DNA of 12,007 bases, taken from contig CAKQON010000054.1 in assembly GCA_934255515.1 (NCBI GenBank), positions 1 to 12,007 on the forward strand, written 5' to 3'. The position numbers were made by a program, and so were the translations under genes. Of the stretch, positions 1 through 7,400 are shown one piece after another (within the stretch, counting starts at the first letter, position 1; the number at the start of each line of letters is the position of its first letter). The notes under the pieces are model-generated. The model ran no database searches and was not told where the DNA came from. It saw only the letters and a list, made by a program, of their open reading frames with translations. The DNA is from an uncultured Sutterella sp. GTDB taxonomy: Bacteria > Pseudomonadota > Gammaproteobacteria > Burkholderiales > Burkholderiaceae_F.

Positions 1-76
1 GTGTAAACAAGCCCTATGTTGAGCCTGCTTTAGCAGGTGACAATAAAGCTTTCGACTTTAGTCGAGAGTTGTTTAC
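1..76 (+). mobile_element. Probable right end of an IS200/IS605-type (TnpB) element, partial
   Basis: An outer 8-bp stem (GTAAACAA at 3-10 with TTGTTTAC at 69-76) encloses two hairpins. The first is CCTGC-TTTA-GCAGG (24-37). The second is an 8-bp stem with a TTTA loop (49-68, one G-T wobble), stacked directly on the outer stem. The result is a compact three-way junction. Subterminal hairpins with a GACTTTAGTC core are typical of IS200/IS605 and IS1341 right ends, where the same sequence is the 3' scaffold of the TnpB omega-RNA. The tnpB gene would lie left of the window. Family assignment is from recall of such ends; the fold itself is read directly. Alternatives are another structured RNA or an unrelated recombination site. 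Confidence 0.45.
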
Positions 77-79
77 TGA

Positions 80-187
80 TGGGAGCTCTTTTTATCTGCA
101 GACTTCAGGTGGAATCAGGCAAAGATTCGTCCGGATCTGATCATCGTCATCAATACTCCTCCCGCGGGAGGAGGTGAAGAAGCCTGA
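80..187 (+). pseudogene. Possible 3' stump of an interrupted gene
   Basis: An open frame of 35 codons starts immediately after a TGA at 77-79, which itself directly follows the structured element end, and stops with TGA at 185-187. It has no start codon near its left end. The residues look protein-like (Trp, Ile/Leu/Val-rich stretch, then a tail reading INTPPAGGGEEA). A mobile element inserted in an upstream gene would leave exactly such an orphan C-terminus. I do not recognise the family, and a chance open frame of this length is quite possible. The stop is 50 nt before the AEC gene, compatible with former co-transcription. Confidence 0.25.
156..173. repeat. Perfect 18-bp palindrome
   Basis: CTCCTCCCG followed by CGGGAGGAG is a perfect inverted repeat without spacer, about 65 bp before the AEC start codon. 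No T tract follows on either strand, so it is not an intrinsic terminator. It could be an operator or an mRNA hairpin, or just Pro/Gly codons of the stump reading frame. Its purine arm resembles a ribosome binding site but is too far from the ATG at 238 to serve it. Confidence 0.4.
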
Positions 188-237
188 AAAGGCGGAAAAT
201 AGCGAGCTCACTAAAACTCATCATTCCGGCTTTTCCC

Positions 238-1152
238 ATGGACGAAAATTTCGCCAAGGTTCTCGCCTTCGTTGTCTTTATTGCCCTCGGCTGGGGCCTG
301 AGGCGCTTCAACATTCTGAAACCCGAGGCCTTTCACGCCATCAGCGCGCTCGTCATGTGCGTGACGCTTCCCTGCGTCACGATGACGGGATTGAACGGCT
401 TCAAGCTTTCCGCCGATTACGCCGTCATCGCCGCCATCGGCTTTCTCGCCAACGTGCTCTTTCTCATCATCGCCATTTTCCTCACCCTCGGAACGAAGAA
501 CATTGAGGAGCGAGACTTCCGGCGGCTGAACCTTACGGGCTTCTCTGTAGGCCCCTTTGCAGTCCCCTACGTGCAGGCATTCCTCTCGCCCGCGAGCCTT
601 CTCACCGCCCTCGTCTTCGACCTCGGAAACGCCTTTATGGCAGCGGGCGGAACCTATGCGGCCATCTCCGGGATGAGGGAAAAGACGTCGCCCGCGAAAA
701 TGATCGGCGTGGTTTTCAAGAAGCTTGCGACTTCGGGCCCCATCATCGCCTTCGTCTTCATGCTGATTCTCTGCCTCCTGAGCCTCAAGCTCCCTGACGC
801 GGTGATCACCTGCACCAGAATCGGTGCCGCCGCCAACACGTTCCTCTGCATGGTGATGATCGGCGAGGCGCTCAACCTGTCGCTTACCTTCCGGGAATTC
901 CTCAATCTCCTCAAGATTCTCGCGATGCGCTTCGTGCTTCAGGCGCTCCTCGCCTTCGCGCTGTTCGAGTTCCTGCCCTTCGACCTCGAGGTACGGCGAG
1001 CTCTGGTGCTCGTCTGCTTTGCGCCGGTTCCCGCGATGAATCTCATCTACACGAACCTTCTGAAGGGTAATCTCTCAAGGGCCGCCAACCTGAATACCCT
1101 TTCCGTCTTTGTGGCGATCCTCTCGATGTCGGCGGTGATCTACATCCTTTGA
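238..1152 (+). CDS. AEC-family (auxin efflux carrier-like) transporter
   Basis: 304-residue integral membrane protein, close to the usual 300-320 residues of the AEC family (malonate/malate permease and MdcF type). It is almost wholly made of hydrophobic segments separated by short charged loops. The first begins at residue 6 (KVLAFVVFIALGWGL), and the last ends at the C-terminus (FVAILSMSAVIYIL). The mid-protein stretch around residues 104-140 (PFAVPYVQAFLSP, then FDLGNAFMAAGGTY) corresponds to the Gly/Pro/Asn-containing half-repeat junction typical of these carriers. Members move small carboxylates or other organic anions; the substrate cannot be read here. The ATG at 238 is preferred because the family begins with only a few residues before the first membrane helix. 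The ribosome binding site is weak. It is a single-gene unit, closed by the terminator at 1178. Confidence 0.85.
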   Translation: MDENFAKVLAFVVFIALGWGLRRFNILKPEAFHAISALVMCVTLPCVTMTGLNGFKLSADYAVIAAIGFLANVLFLIIAIFLTLGTKNIEERDFRRLNLTGFSVGPFAVPYVQAFLSPASLLTALVFDLGNAFMAAGGTYAAISGMREKTSPAKMIGVVFKKLATSGPIIAFVFMLILCLLSLKLPDAVITCTRIGAAANTFLCMVMIGEALNLSLTFREFLNLLKILAMRFVLQALLAFALFEFLPFDLEVRRALVLVCFAPVPAMNLIYTNLLKGNLSRAANLNTLSVFVAILSMSAVIYIL

Positions 1153-1177
1153 CGGCTTTCAGTCTTCGTCCAATAGG

Positions 1178-1216
1178 AATCCCCGAATGCTTTTCAACGT
1201 CATCCGGGGATTTTTT
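1178..1216 (+). terminator. Intrinsic terminator of the AEC gene
   Basis: AATCCCCG (1178-1185) pairs perfectly with CGGGGATT (1205-1212), and the right arm runs into six Ts (1211-1216). It begins 25 nt after the AEC stop. On the opposite strand no T tract follows the hairpin, so it does not obviously stop the convergent AAA+ gene, which ends at 1279. Confidence 0.85.
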
Positions 1217-1278
1217 CCAATCTCCCCAACCGGGATTCAATGCGCTGCCGCGCCTCGCATTCCTTCAGACCTTTGACC

Positions 1279-3558
1279 TCAGAACCCAATCCTGGGCTTC
1301 TTCCGACCTTCGTTCTTCAGAGCCGCATCGTCCTCGAGCCGGCGGAGGAATTCCTCTGCGTTTTGGATGGGACTAAAGGCGGAGCCGCGTTCAATGGCAG
1401 CGAAGTCGCCGGGCGTGATGCAGTCAAGTGCTGAGAGACGCGCCTTAAGGCCCTTCACGCCCTCCGTACCCAGCCCTAGAGCAGCGAGATGACGCTCGAG
1501 GAGCCCTAGCCTTTGTTCGGGTCTCAGGAAGTCGAACTTCGCCTTGAGGTCGAACCTCCTCAGCGCCGCCCGGTCAATGTTCTCAAAGAGGTTGGTCGTG
1601 GCGCAGAAGATGCCGGAGAAGCTTTCCATCTGCGTGAGGAGCTCGTTGACTTGCGTGACCTCCCAGGAGCGCTGACTCAGCTCCCTGTCGCGGAGGAACG
1701 AATCCGCCTCATCGATGAGAAGGAGCGCGCCCGCGCGCTTTGCCTCTTCAAAAGCCTCGTGAATCAGTGCTTCCGTTCCGCCCACAAACATGTTGAGAAG
1801 GTCGCTCGCGCGTTTGGCGATGAGCGGCATGCCGAGCTCGCGGGCAAGCCAGCGCACGTATGCGGTTTTGCCGGTGCCGGGAGGCCCGTAGAGGCAGAGC
1901 CGTCCTGCTCCGCAGCGCTTCAGTCCTTCACAGATGCCCTTGAGGTCGGCCGTTGTATTTACGAATTCCGTGTCGTAGAACCGGGGGAGAGCCTCGGCTC
2001 GTCCGGGAAGACGCCCGAGCGATTGCGCGTCAAGCGATGCCGAAAGGAGCGTTTCGCACGCTTCGTCCCTCGCCCTTTCATCTTCCAGATTGAGGTCGGC
2101 GATGACGGAGGCGGTGCGGGAGATGACTGCGGGCGAGAGCTTCCCGCTCGAAGCAAGCCGGTCAATCATGTCTGCGCTCACGAGGTTTCCAACCTCACTT
2201 TCAGCAATGCGACGGCGCACGTTTTCGGGCGGAATCGGCACTTCAAGGACGATGTCGAAGCGCCTGATCAGCGCCGGATCCATCCCTCCGAGCGTATTCG
2301 TCAGCCAGAAGGTCGGAACGGGCGCGATTTCGACGAGTTTGTTGAGCTCGGCCTTGTTCGACCGCTTCGGACCGCCGAAGAGCGTGAATACAGCTCCCTC
2401 GTTGATAATGTCTTCGGATTCATCGATCACGAGGACCGTCTTTTCAGACGACCGGTAAAGCTTCTCCGCGATGTTCCACCGGGTGATTCGCGAGCGCTCT
2501 CCATTCTCCTTCTCTGCATTGCGGAGCGGCCCGATTTCGTAAAGCTTCGCACCGATCGCCTCTGCCGCCGTCCGCGTAAGTTCCGTTTTGCCGGTTCCCG
2601 GAGGGCCGTAGATGAGGATGTTGACGCCGGTCTTTCTGGTCTGAAGCACCTTCGCAAGATAGGGAATCAGCAGGTTCTTTACGGCCGGGATGTGGCTGTA
2701 GTCGTCGGGCGTGAGATTCGCCTTCGGCGCCCGGACAATCCGCCTGCTGTAGAAGGCTTCAGGAGAAATCGACTCATTCATGACGCTCCCGCACTGATCG
2801 TCGTCGCCGAGAAGCTCAAAGCGGTCGTCAAGCTCCTCCTCAGACGCCTTGCAGAGATGAAGCAGTCCGGTGCTCATGAGCGTACCGTCAGCAGTAAAGA
2901 GTTTTTCGCTCATCTCCTTCCCAAGGGCAACCGAAAGCACTTCGGCAAGGAGGCGAGCGCCGCCCGCCGCGAAGTCGAAATACTCGAGGAGTTCTTTGAG
3001 GGACTCATGGAAACGGGCGATCAGAAGAAACGCCAGTGCGTCGCTCTCATCCTGCGTGAGCCCGAACGCTTCGGCAAAGGCGCGAATGTTTGAGCGGAAG
3101 GGCTCCGGAAAGAGGGCCGACTTCTCCTCATTGTCTTCTGCCTCTCTCGTCTCGAGCTCCCTGATGAAGCTTTCCGGGCAGGCATCAACTTCCTGCAGGC
3201 CGATCTTTTTCCTGACAGTTCTGAACCAGACGCCGCACGTGGAATTGCAGCATATGTCGCGCGAATCCATCTCCATGTAGTTCATGGTCGATGCGTTCTC
3301 ACGTCCCAGCCGCACGCGCTCCTCGGGCGTCTCGCCGGCATCAGGATTCTTAAGAGCCCACATGAGCGACTTCACCTCTTTGCGCATTGCGATGTCGAAA
3401 GCCCGCCTCGTTCCGACGCTGTTGAGGTCAAGCATCGGCCATACATCGCCTTTGACAAAAATCCGGGCGATCCAGAGATCTGCTGCTCTTTCGAAACCAT
3501 GCGTTCCGGATTTCTTCCCGCATTGGGTGAACTTCTTCATGTCTGATGTTCTGTACAT
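1279..3558 (-). CDS. Tandem AAA+ ATPase (two AAA modules)
   Basis: Protein of 759 residues from the chosen ATG (3558) with two complete AAA+ modules (numbering from that start). Module 1 has Walker A GPPGTGKT at 318-325, Walker B VLVIDES near 375-381, sensor-1 Asn in WLTN near 421 and RRFD near 432-435 as arginine finger. Module 2 has GPPGTGKT at 558-565, LLLIDEAD near 612-619, CATTN near 656 and RRFD near 667-670. Both look catalytically intact, as in COG0464-type remodelling ATPases. Such proteins use ATP to unfold or remodel proteins or complexes; the substrate is unknown. The roughly 300-residue N-terminus is not recognised and carries a Cys cluster (CCNSTC near 103-108). The start is uncertain: an ATG at 3540 and an extension to a GTG at 3639 are also open, and none has a strong ribosome site. 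It lies divergent to the Snf2 gene and convergent with the AEC gene. Confidence 0.85.
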   Translation of the reverse strand: MYRTSDMKKFTQCGKKSGTHGFERAADLWIARIFVKGDVWPMLDLNSVGTRRAFDIAMRKEVKSLMWALKNPDAGETPEERVRLGRENASTMNYMEMDSRDICCNSTCGVWFRTVRKKIGLQEVDACPESFIRELETREAEDNEEKSALFPEPFRSNIRAFAEAFGLTQDESDALAFLLIARFHESLKELLEYFDFAAGGARLLAEVLSVALGKEMSEKLFTADGTLMSTGLLHLCKASEEELDDRFELLGDDDQCGSVMNESISPEAFYSRRIVRAPKANLTPDDYSHIPAVKNLLIPYLAKVLQTRKTGVNILIYGPPGTGKTELTRTAAEAIGAKLYEIGPLRNAEKENGERSRITRWNIAEKLYRSSEKTVLVIDESEDIINEGAVFTLFGGPKRSNKAELNKLVEIAPVPTFWLTNTLGGMDPALIRRFDIVLEVPIPPENVRRRIAESEVGNLVSADMIDRLASSGKLSPAVISRTASVIADLNLEDERARDEACETLLSASLDAQSLGRLPGRAEALPRFYDTEFVNTTADLKGICEGLKRCGAGRLCLYGPPGTGKTAYVRWLARELGMPLIAKRASDLLNMFVGGTEALIHEAFEEAKRAGALLLIDEADSFLRDRELSQRSWEVTQVNELLTQMESFSGIFCATTNLFENIDRAALRRFDLKAKFDFLRPEQRLGLLERHLAALGLGTEGVKGLKARLSALDCITPGDFAAIERGSAFSPIQNAEEFLRRLEDDAALKNEGRKKPRIGF

Positions 3559-3784
3559 TTTTATTTTTCTCAGGCTTTGTGCTTTTTCAGAAGAAATCAG
3601 CATCGCGGTGCAGCTTTTTCGATCTTTGCCTCTCTGCACCGCTCAGGAAGGATTGTTACCTGTCTTACGTCAAAAAACGACCGATCGGAACGAGGTGAGC
3701 ATTCAGGAAGAAGCGAACAACCATCCGACAAACCTGAGAGAGGCCTTGGAAAGCTGATGCAGAACCACCTTCAAATTGGACTTT

Positions 3785-3829
3785 GAACCCATACTCTGAA
3801 TGCGCGCATCAGAAGGCTCTTTAACGGTG
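3785..3829 (+). repeat. Degenerate direct repeat, copy A
   Basis: Five blocks occur in the order GAACCCA, ATGCGC, ATCAGAAG, CTTT, ACGGTG. The same blocks recur in the same order and almost the same spacing at 4034-4080. This co-linearity over about 45 bp suggests a diverged duplication. The function is not recognised. Confidence 0.4.
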
Positions 3830-3927
3830 CAGATGCCGGGGTGCTCTGCGACTGCGAAGTGCCCGCAACCTCAAGCCGCACGCGGGCTCCCGTGAGGAGC
3901 AATGGGCTTCATTTTCTGCGCCCCTGA

Positions 3928-3942
3928 GGGGGGGGGGGGGGG
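3928..3942. repeat. Homopolymeric tract of 15 G
   Basis: An uninterrupted run of 15 Gs lies between CCCCTGA and CAGCACG. Runs of this length are hypermutable by polymerase slippage and in several bacteria serve as phase-variation switches. It lies about 370 bp upstream of the AAA+ start and 490 bp upstream of the Snf2 start, too far for ordinary promoter-spacing control of either. A short reading frame crosses it. Its exact length may also be a sequencing or assembly artefact. Confidence 0.85.
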
Positions 3943-4025
3943 CAGCACGCCTACGGCAAGGGAAGCAGACGGTCTCCCCGCTGCTCAGAATGAAGAAAAC
4001 AAGCAGTTCCAGTCATAATCGATGG

Positions 4026-4040
4026 TGGGTTCAGAACCCA
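4026..4040. repeat. Perfect 7-bp inverted repeat
   Basis: TGGGTTC and GAACCCA flank a single central A, a perfect interrupted palindrome of 15 bp. The right arm is also the first block of repeat copy B. Size and symmetry fit a dimeric repressor operator, but no known family is recognised. Confidence 0.4.
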
Positions 4041-4080
4041 ATATGCGCAGAATCAGAAGAAATGCTTTGCACTGACGGTG
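4034..4080 (+). repeat. Degenerate direct repeat, copy B
   Basis: Contains GAACCCA, ATGCGC, ATCAGAAG, CTTT and ACGGTG in the same order as copy A at 3785-3829. A third, partial relative is at 3587-3597: the 11-mer TCAGAAGAAAT is identical to 4053-4063, and CGGTG follows downstream in both. Confidence 0.4.
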
Positions 4081-4213
4081 AAGCCCGTAGGAGAACCATT
4101 TCCGCTCAAGGCTTCATCAGTCTCGCCATCCCGGCGGCTGAAGTGGATTTGCGAGCTCGCCTTCGTCATGAATGCGAACTATCGGATCATCAATAATCAA
4201 CGTTTGCTTCCTG

Positions 4214-4236
4214 CGGCTGAAATGCCCCTTCAGCCG
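4214..4236. repeat. Perfect 8-bp stem-loop
   Basis: CGGCTGAA (4214-4221) and TTCAGCCG (4229-4236) can form an 8-bp stem with a 7-nt loop (ATGCCCC). No T tract follows on either strand, so it is not a terminator. The left arm, CGGCTGAA, is repeated as a direct copy at 4135-4142. It may be an operator or an mRNA leader hairpin, about 200 nt before the Snf2 start. Confidence 0.4.
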
Positions 4237-4430
4237 GGCATCGACCGTAAGGAGTACTTTCAATCCGCTCCCTTCCTTAGCAATCACCATATTGCAACAC
4301 AAGCGCCTCAGGTCTCTTTCCGCACATCGATCGGGGTAAAATTCCCGTTTGGCCCGCGAAAACCGCATGACGGCAGGCGGGCCTGAAGATTTTCCCTTCA
4401 ACAGCAAATTTCAGAATCGGCTTCAGAGAA

Positions 4431-7400
4431 ATGCAGGGCTTTACGAGCGGAAGCAGCTGGGAGTGCAAGGAGTGGTTTGAGACCTTCTCCTCGCAGTTCC
4501 CCAACTACACGTCACCAGGCATCTGGATTGCGGCGCAGGAACGCCTTCACGGACTCAAATCCAGGAAACTCACCTGGGACCGCACGTCGCGAACGGTGAA
4601 GCTCTCGCTCACGAATTCGCGCGGGCAGCTCTATACGCTCGCAATGCATTTCTACCCGGGCTCAACCCCGTCCGTCTCAAAGATTCTCGGGGAAGCCGCA
4701 AATATCACGGGGCTCATTCCGTGCCTCGCGAGCGGCGACCTGCCGCCGGCTCTCAACGACGCCATCAAGGCTTCGGGCGAAGACGTCTTCCTGAAGAACC
4801 CGGGAAGCATCGAATTTGATCCGGGCATGATGTCGAGCGAATGCGCGCTTTTGATTGCCTCCTTCCTCGAAGAGCTCGAGCAGGAGCCGGGACGCTGGTT
4901 TCGCTTCATCAATCTCAATTTTGCCGAGGAAGCCGAAAAACTCGAGAAGCCCGCAGGTCAACTCGCTCCCGAAGGCGGCGACCAGAGCGCTCCGGCGGAG
5001 GGCGTGAATAAGCCCGGAGCCTCCGTGAGCCGCGGCGAGGCCATTCAGCAGGAAGCGCTCTCCCCGTCGACGACCTTCACGTACGCGAGCATCGGCGAAA
5101 TCATCCGTTTTGCCGCCGCTCAGATCCCGGAACTTGAGGTTCCCGCGATGGAGGACGAAGAGCGCCTGCAGCGCCTTCGCTTCTGGATGCCGCAGCCGCT
5201 CCCGGATGTTGGAACAGAGTTCATTGATGCACTCCCGTCCACCGGCCTCTCACCCTTGATTGCACGCCGCTCCTGGTGCGCTTTCGGCGACACGGAAGCC
5301 CGTGAATTCCTGAAAACGGTAGTGCGGGCGTCCGCCCACAGCGTGCGCGAACTCCTCGGTCAGCTCATCCGCCGCGAGGAGCGTCAGGAACGCACGCCCG
5401 CCGTCACCGTCAACCCGAAATGGCGGAAGTTCCTCGAGACCCAGGCCGAAATCTTCGCGCAGGACGCCTCGCTCACGATCGACTTTGAAGCGGCAGTACT
5501 TGCGACCCTCCGGCTTGAGGCCGTCATCAAGGCGCCCCCGGCGGATCACGACGAAGAGAAGATGCGCGACCTCCACGTGAATGCGGAAGTCTTCCTTCAG
5601 TCGGTGCTCGCGCTCACGCGCCGCGAACTCCTTCCCATGAAGCCCGCCTTTGCGATCTGGCATGCATTGAGCCAGACGGCGGCCGAAATCGTAGCCGCGG
5701 GCGCCTTGGCGCCGATCCCGGTGCCTTTAAGCGCCACAGAGTGCTACGACCAGTATCCGGGCTTCCGGGTTTTCTGGATTCCGGCGGTTTCAACGCCCCA
5801 GGTGAAGACGCTCCTCTCCGAGGCTTATGCCCTCACGAAGGGCTTCCTCACGCAGAAGAAAGGCGGCAAAACCTTCCTCTCAGGCGAGGATCCGAAGGCC
5901 GAGGGCGCCGAGATGCGCGCCTTCTTCTGGTGCATGACGCTCATCACCACGGCCTTCGTGAGAAACGCTTCCGAAAAGAATAAGGAAGTAAGCCGCCTCA
6001 TGATCGGACGGCGCGTGAGAAAGGCGCTCACGGGCGACGGCTTTGCGCCGGAACCGCCCGCATACGACGATCTCGCGAGCGTCCTTTCCGCCTTCTTCGC
6101 GCTCCCGCTTGCCGCCATGACGACGCCCTGCCGGCTTGTGCTTGCGGGCGAACTCGAAAACGGGGCTTTGAAGCTCACGCTTCACGTGAAGCCCCGCACC
6201 GGGACGGAAGAAAAGACGGTTGAGAACGAGGCCAAAGACTCTCACGAGACCTCCGGCAGCCTCACGATCGCCGGGTGGGAGAAGCTTGGGGATGATCCCG
6301 ATCACCGCGTGCGCGCTGCGGTTGAACTTCTCGCGGGCACCCATCCGCTCTTCTCTGAATTCGGCGCGAGCTTCGAGAACCCTGCGTGGCTTCCGAGAAG
6401 CCAGTGGGAATACTTCCTCTTTACCGCCATGCCGGCGCTTTCCGCCTACGGGATTGAATTCGATCTCCCCGAGGCTTTGAAGAATATCGAAAAGCCGAGA
6501 ATCGTGCTTTCGGCGTCCTCTGCGCCCAAGCCCTCCCCGAGGAGCCCGAGGCTCGCAACCCAGGGGATGCTCAACGCCGCAGCGCTTGCCGACTTCCACT
6601 GGGAGATTGCCGTCGGCGATGAGCGCATGACGCTCGAGGAACTTCGCGCCCGCATCAATGCCGAGGGCGAGCTCATTACCTCCGGTGGCGCCCTCTTCCA
6701 TCTTTCGAAGGCCGACCTCGATCGCCTCGTCCTCGAATGGATGGAGGCGCAGAAGAAGGCTCTCACCAACTGGGAAAAGCTCCGCGCGCTTCTTTCGGGC
6801 CAGATTGCCGGGAGAACGGTGGAAGCAACCGAAGAGCTCCTCGGCAAGATCCGCGAACAGGCGGCCGTAAAGGAGCTTCCGCCTCCCGAAGGACTCAACG
6901 CCACGCTTCGTCCCTATCAGGTCCGCGGCTACTCGTGGCTCGTCCAGAATGCGCTCCTTGGTCTCGGGTCACTCCTTGCCGACGACATGGGTCTCGGCAA
7001 AACCGTGCAGGTGATTGCGGCGGTCGTGGAATTGAAGAACCGCGGGCTCCTCTCTACGGGCCGCGTCATCATTGCGGCTCCCGCGTCGCTTCTCGTCAAC
7101 TGGCAGCGCGAGATCGAGCGCTTTGCGCCCGGCCTAACGACCCAGATCTTCCACGGGAAGGAGCGCGAGCTCGATGACGGCCCCGACCGTCCGGACATTC
7201 TCATTACCTCCTACGGACTTCTGAAGCGCGAATTCCCGAAGCTCTCCGAACTTCATTTTCGCCTTCTCGTTCTCGACGAAGCGCAGGCCGTCAAGAATTC
7301 GAAGACCGGTCAGGCGCGCGCCGCTCAGGAATTCCCTGCCGACGCCGTTGTGGCGTTGACCGGCACGCCGGTCGAAAACCGTTTGTCCGAATACTGGTCG

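Larger units (their letters stand above)
3559..4430. other. Long divergent intergenic region between the AAA+ and Snf2 genes
   Basis: About 870 bp with no convincing protein gene, far longer than needed for two divergent promoters. It contains a G15 homopolymer, a degenerate 45-bp repeat in two copies plus a partial third, perfect hairpins at 4026-4040 and 4214-4236, and a structure-rich GC stretch (3823-3930). Open frames here (plus strand 3990-4196, minus strand 4117-4407) lack ribosome sites and family resemblance. I cannot identify firm promoter hexamers for either flanking gene; TAAAAT at 4337-4342 is a possible -10 for the Snf2 gene but has no good -35. It may be decayed coding sequence, a regulatory RNA region, or a phase-variable control region. 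Confidence 0.6.

Noticed and set aside
174..506. GTG-started ORF with a strong upstream purine tract, overlapping the AEC gene
   Set aside because: It overlaps the carrier out of frame, and its Arg/His-rich product is typical of a shifted frame. The purine tract is explained by the palindrome at 156-173.
1513..3093. Long plus-strand ORF (526 codons) opposite the AAA+ gene
   Set aside because: It is exactly antisense to a gene with two intact AAA+ modules. Long antisense frames are a by-product of GC-rich third positions, and the translation has no family resemblance.
3765..3840. tRNA-like elements (GGGTTCAAAGTCC on the minus strand)
   Set aside because: Only a T-arm-like motif is present; no acceptor stem, D-arm or anticodon arm can be assembled around it.
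4117..4407. Minus-strand ORF of 96 codons in the AAA+/Snf2 gap
   Set aside because: It starts with a non-ATG codon, has no ribosome site and no family resemblance. Length alone is unremarkable in GC-rich DNA.
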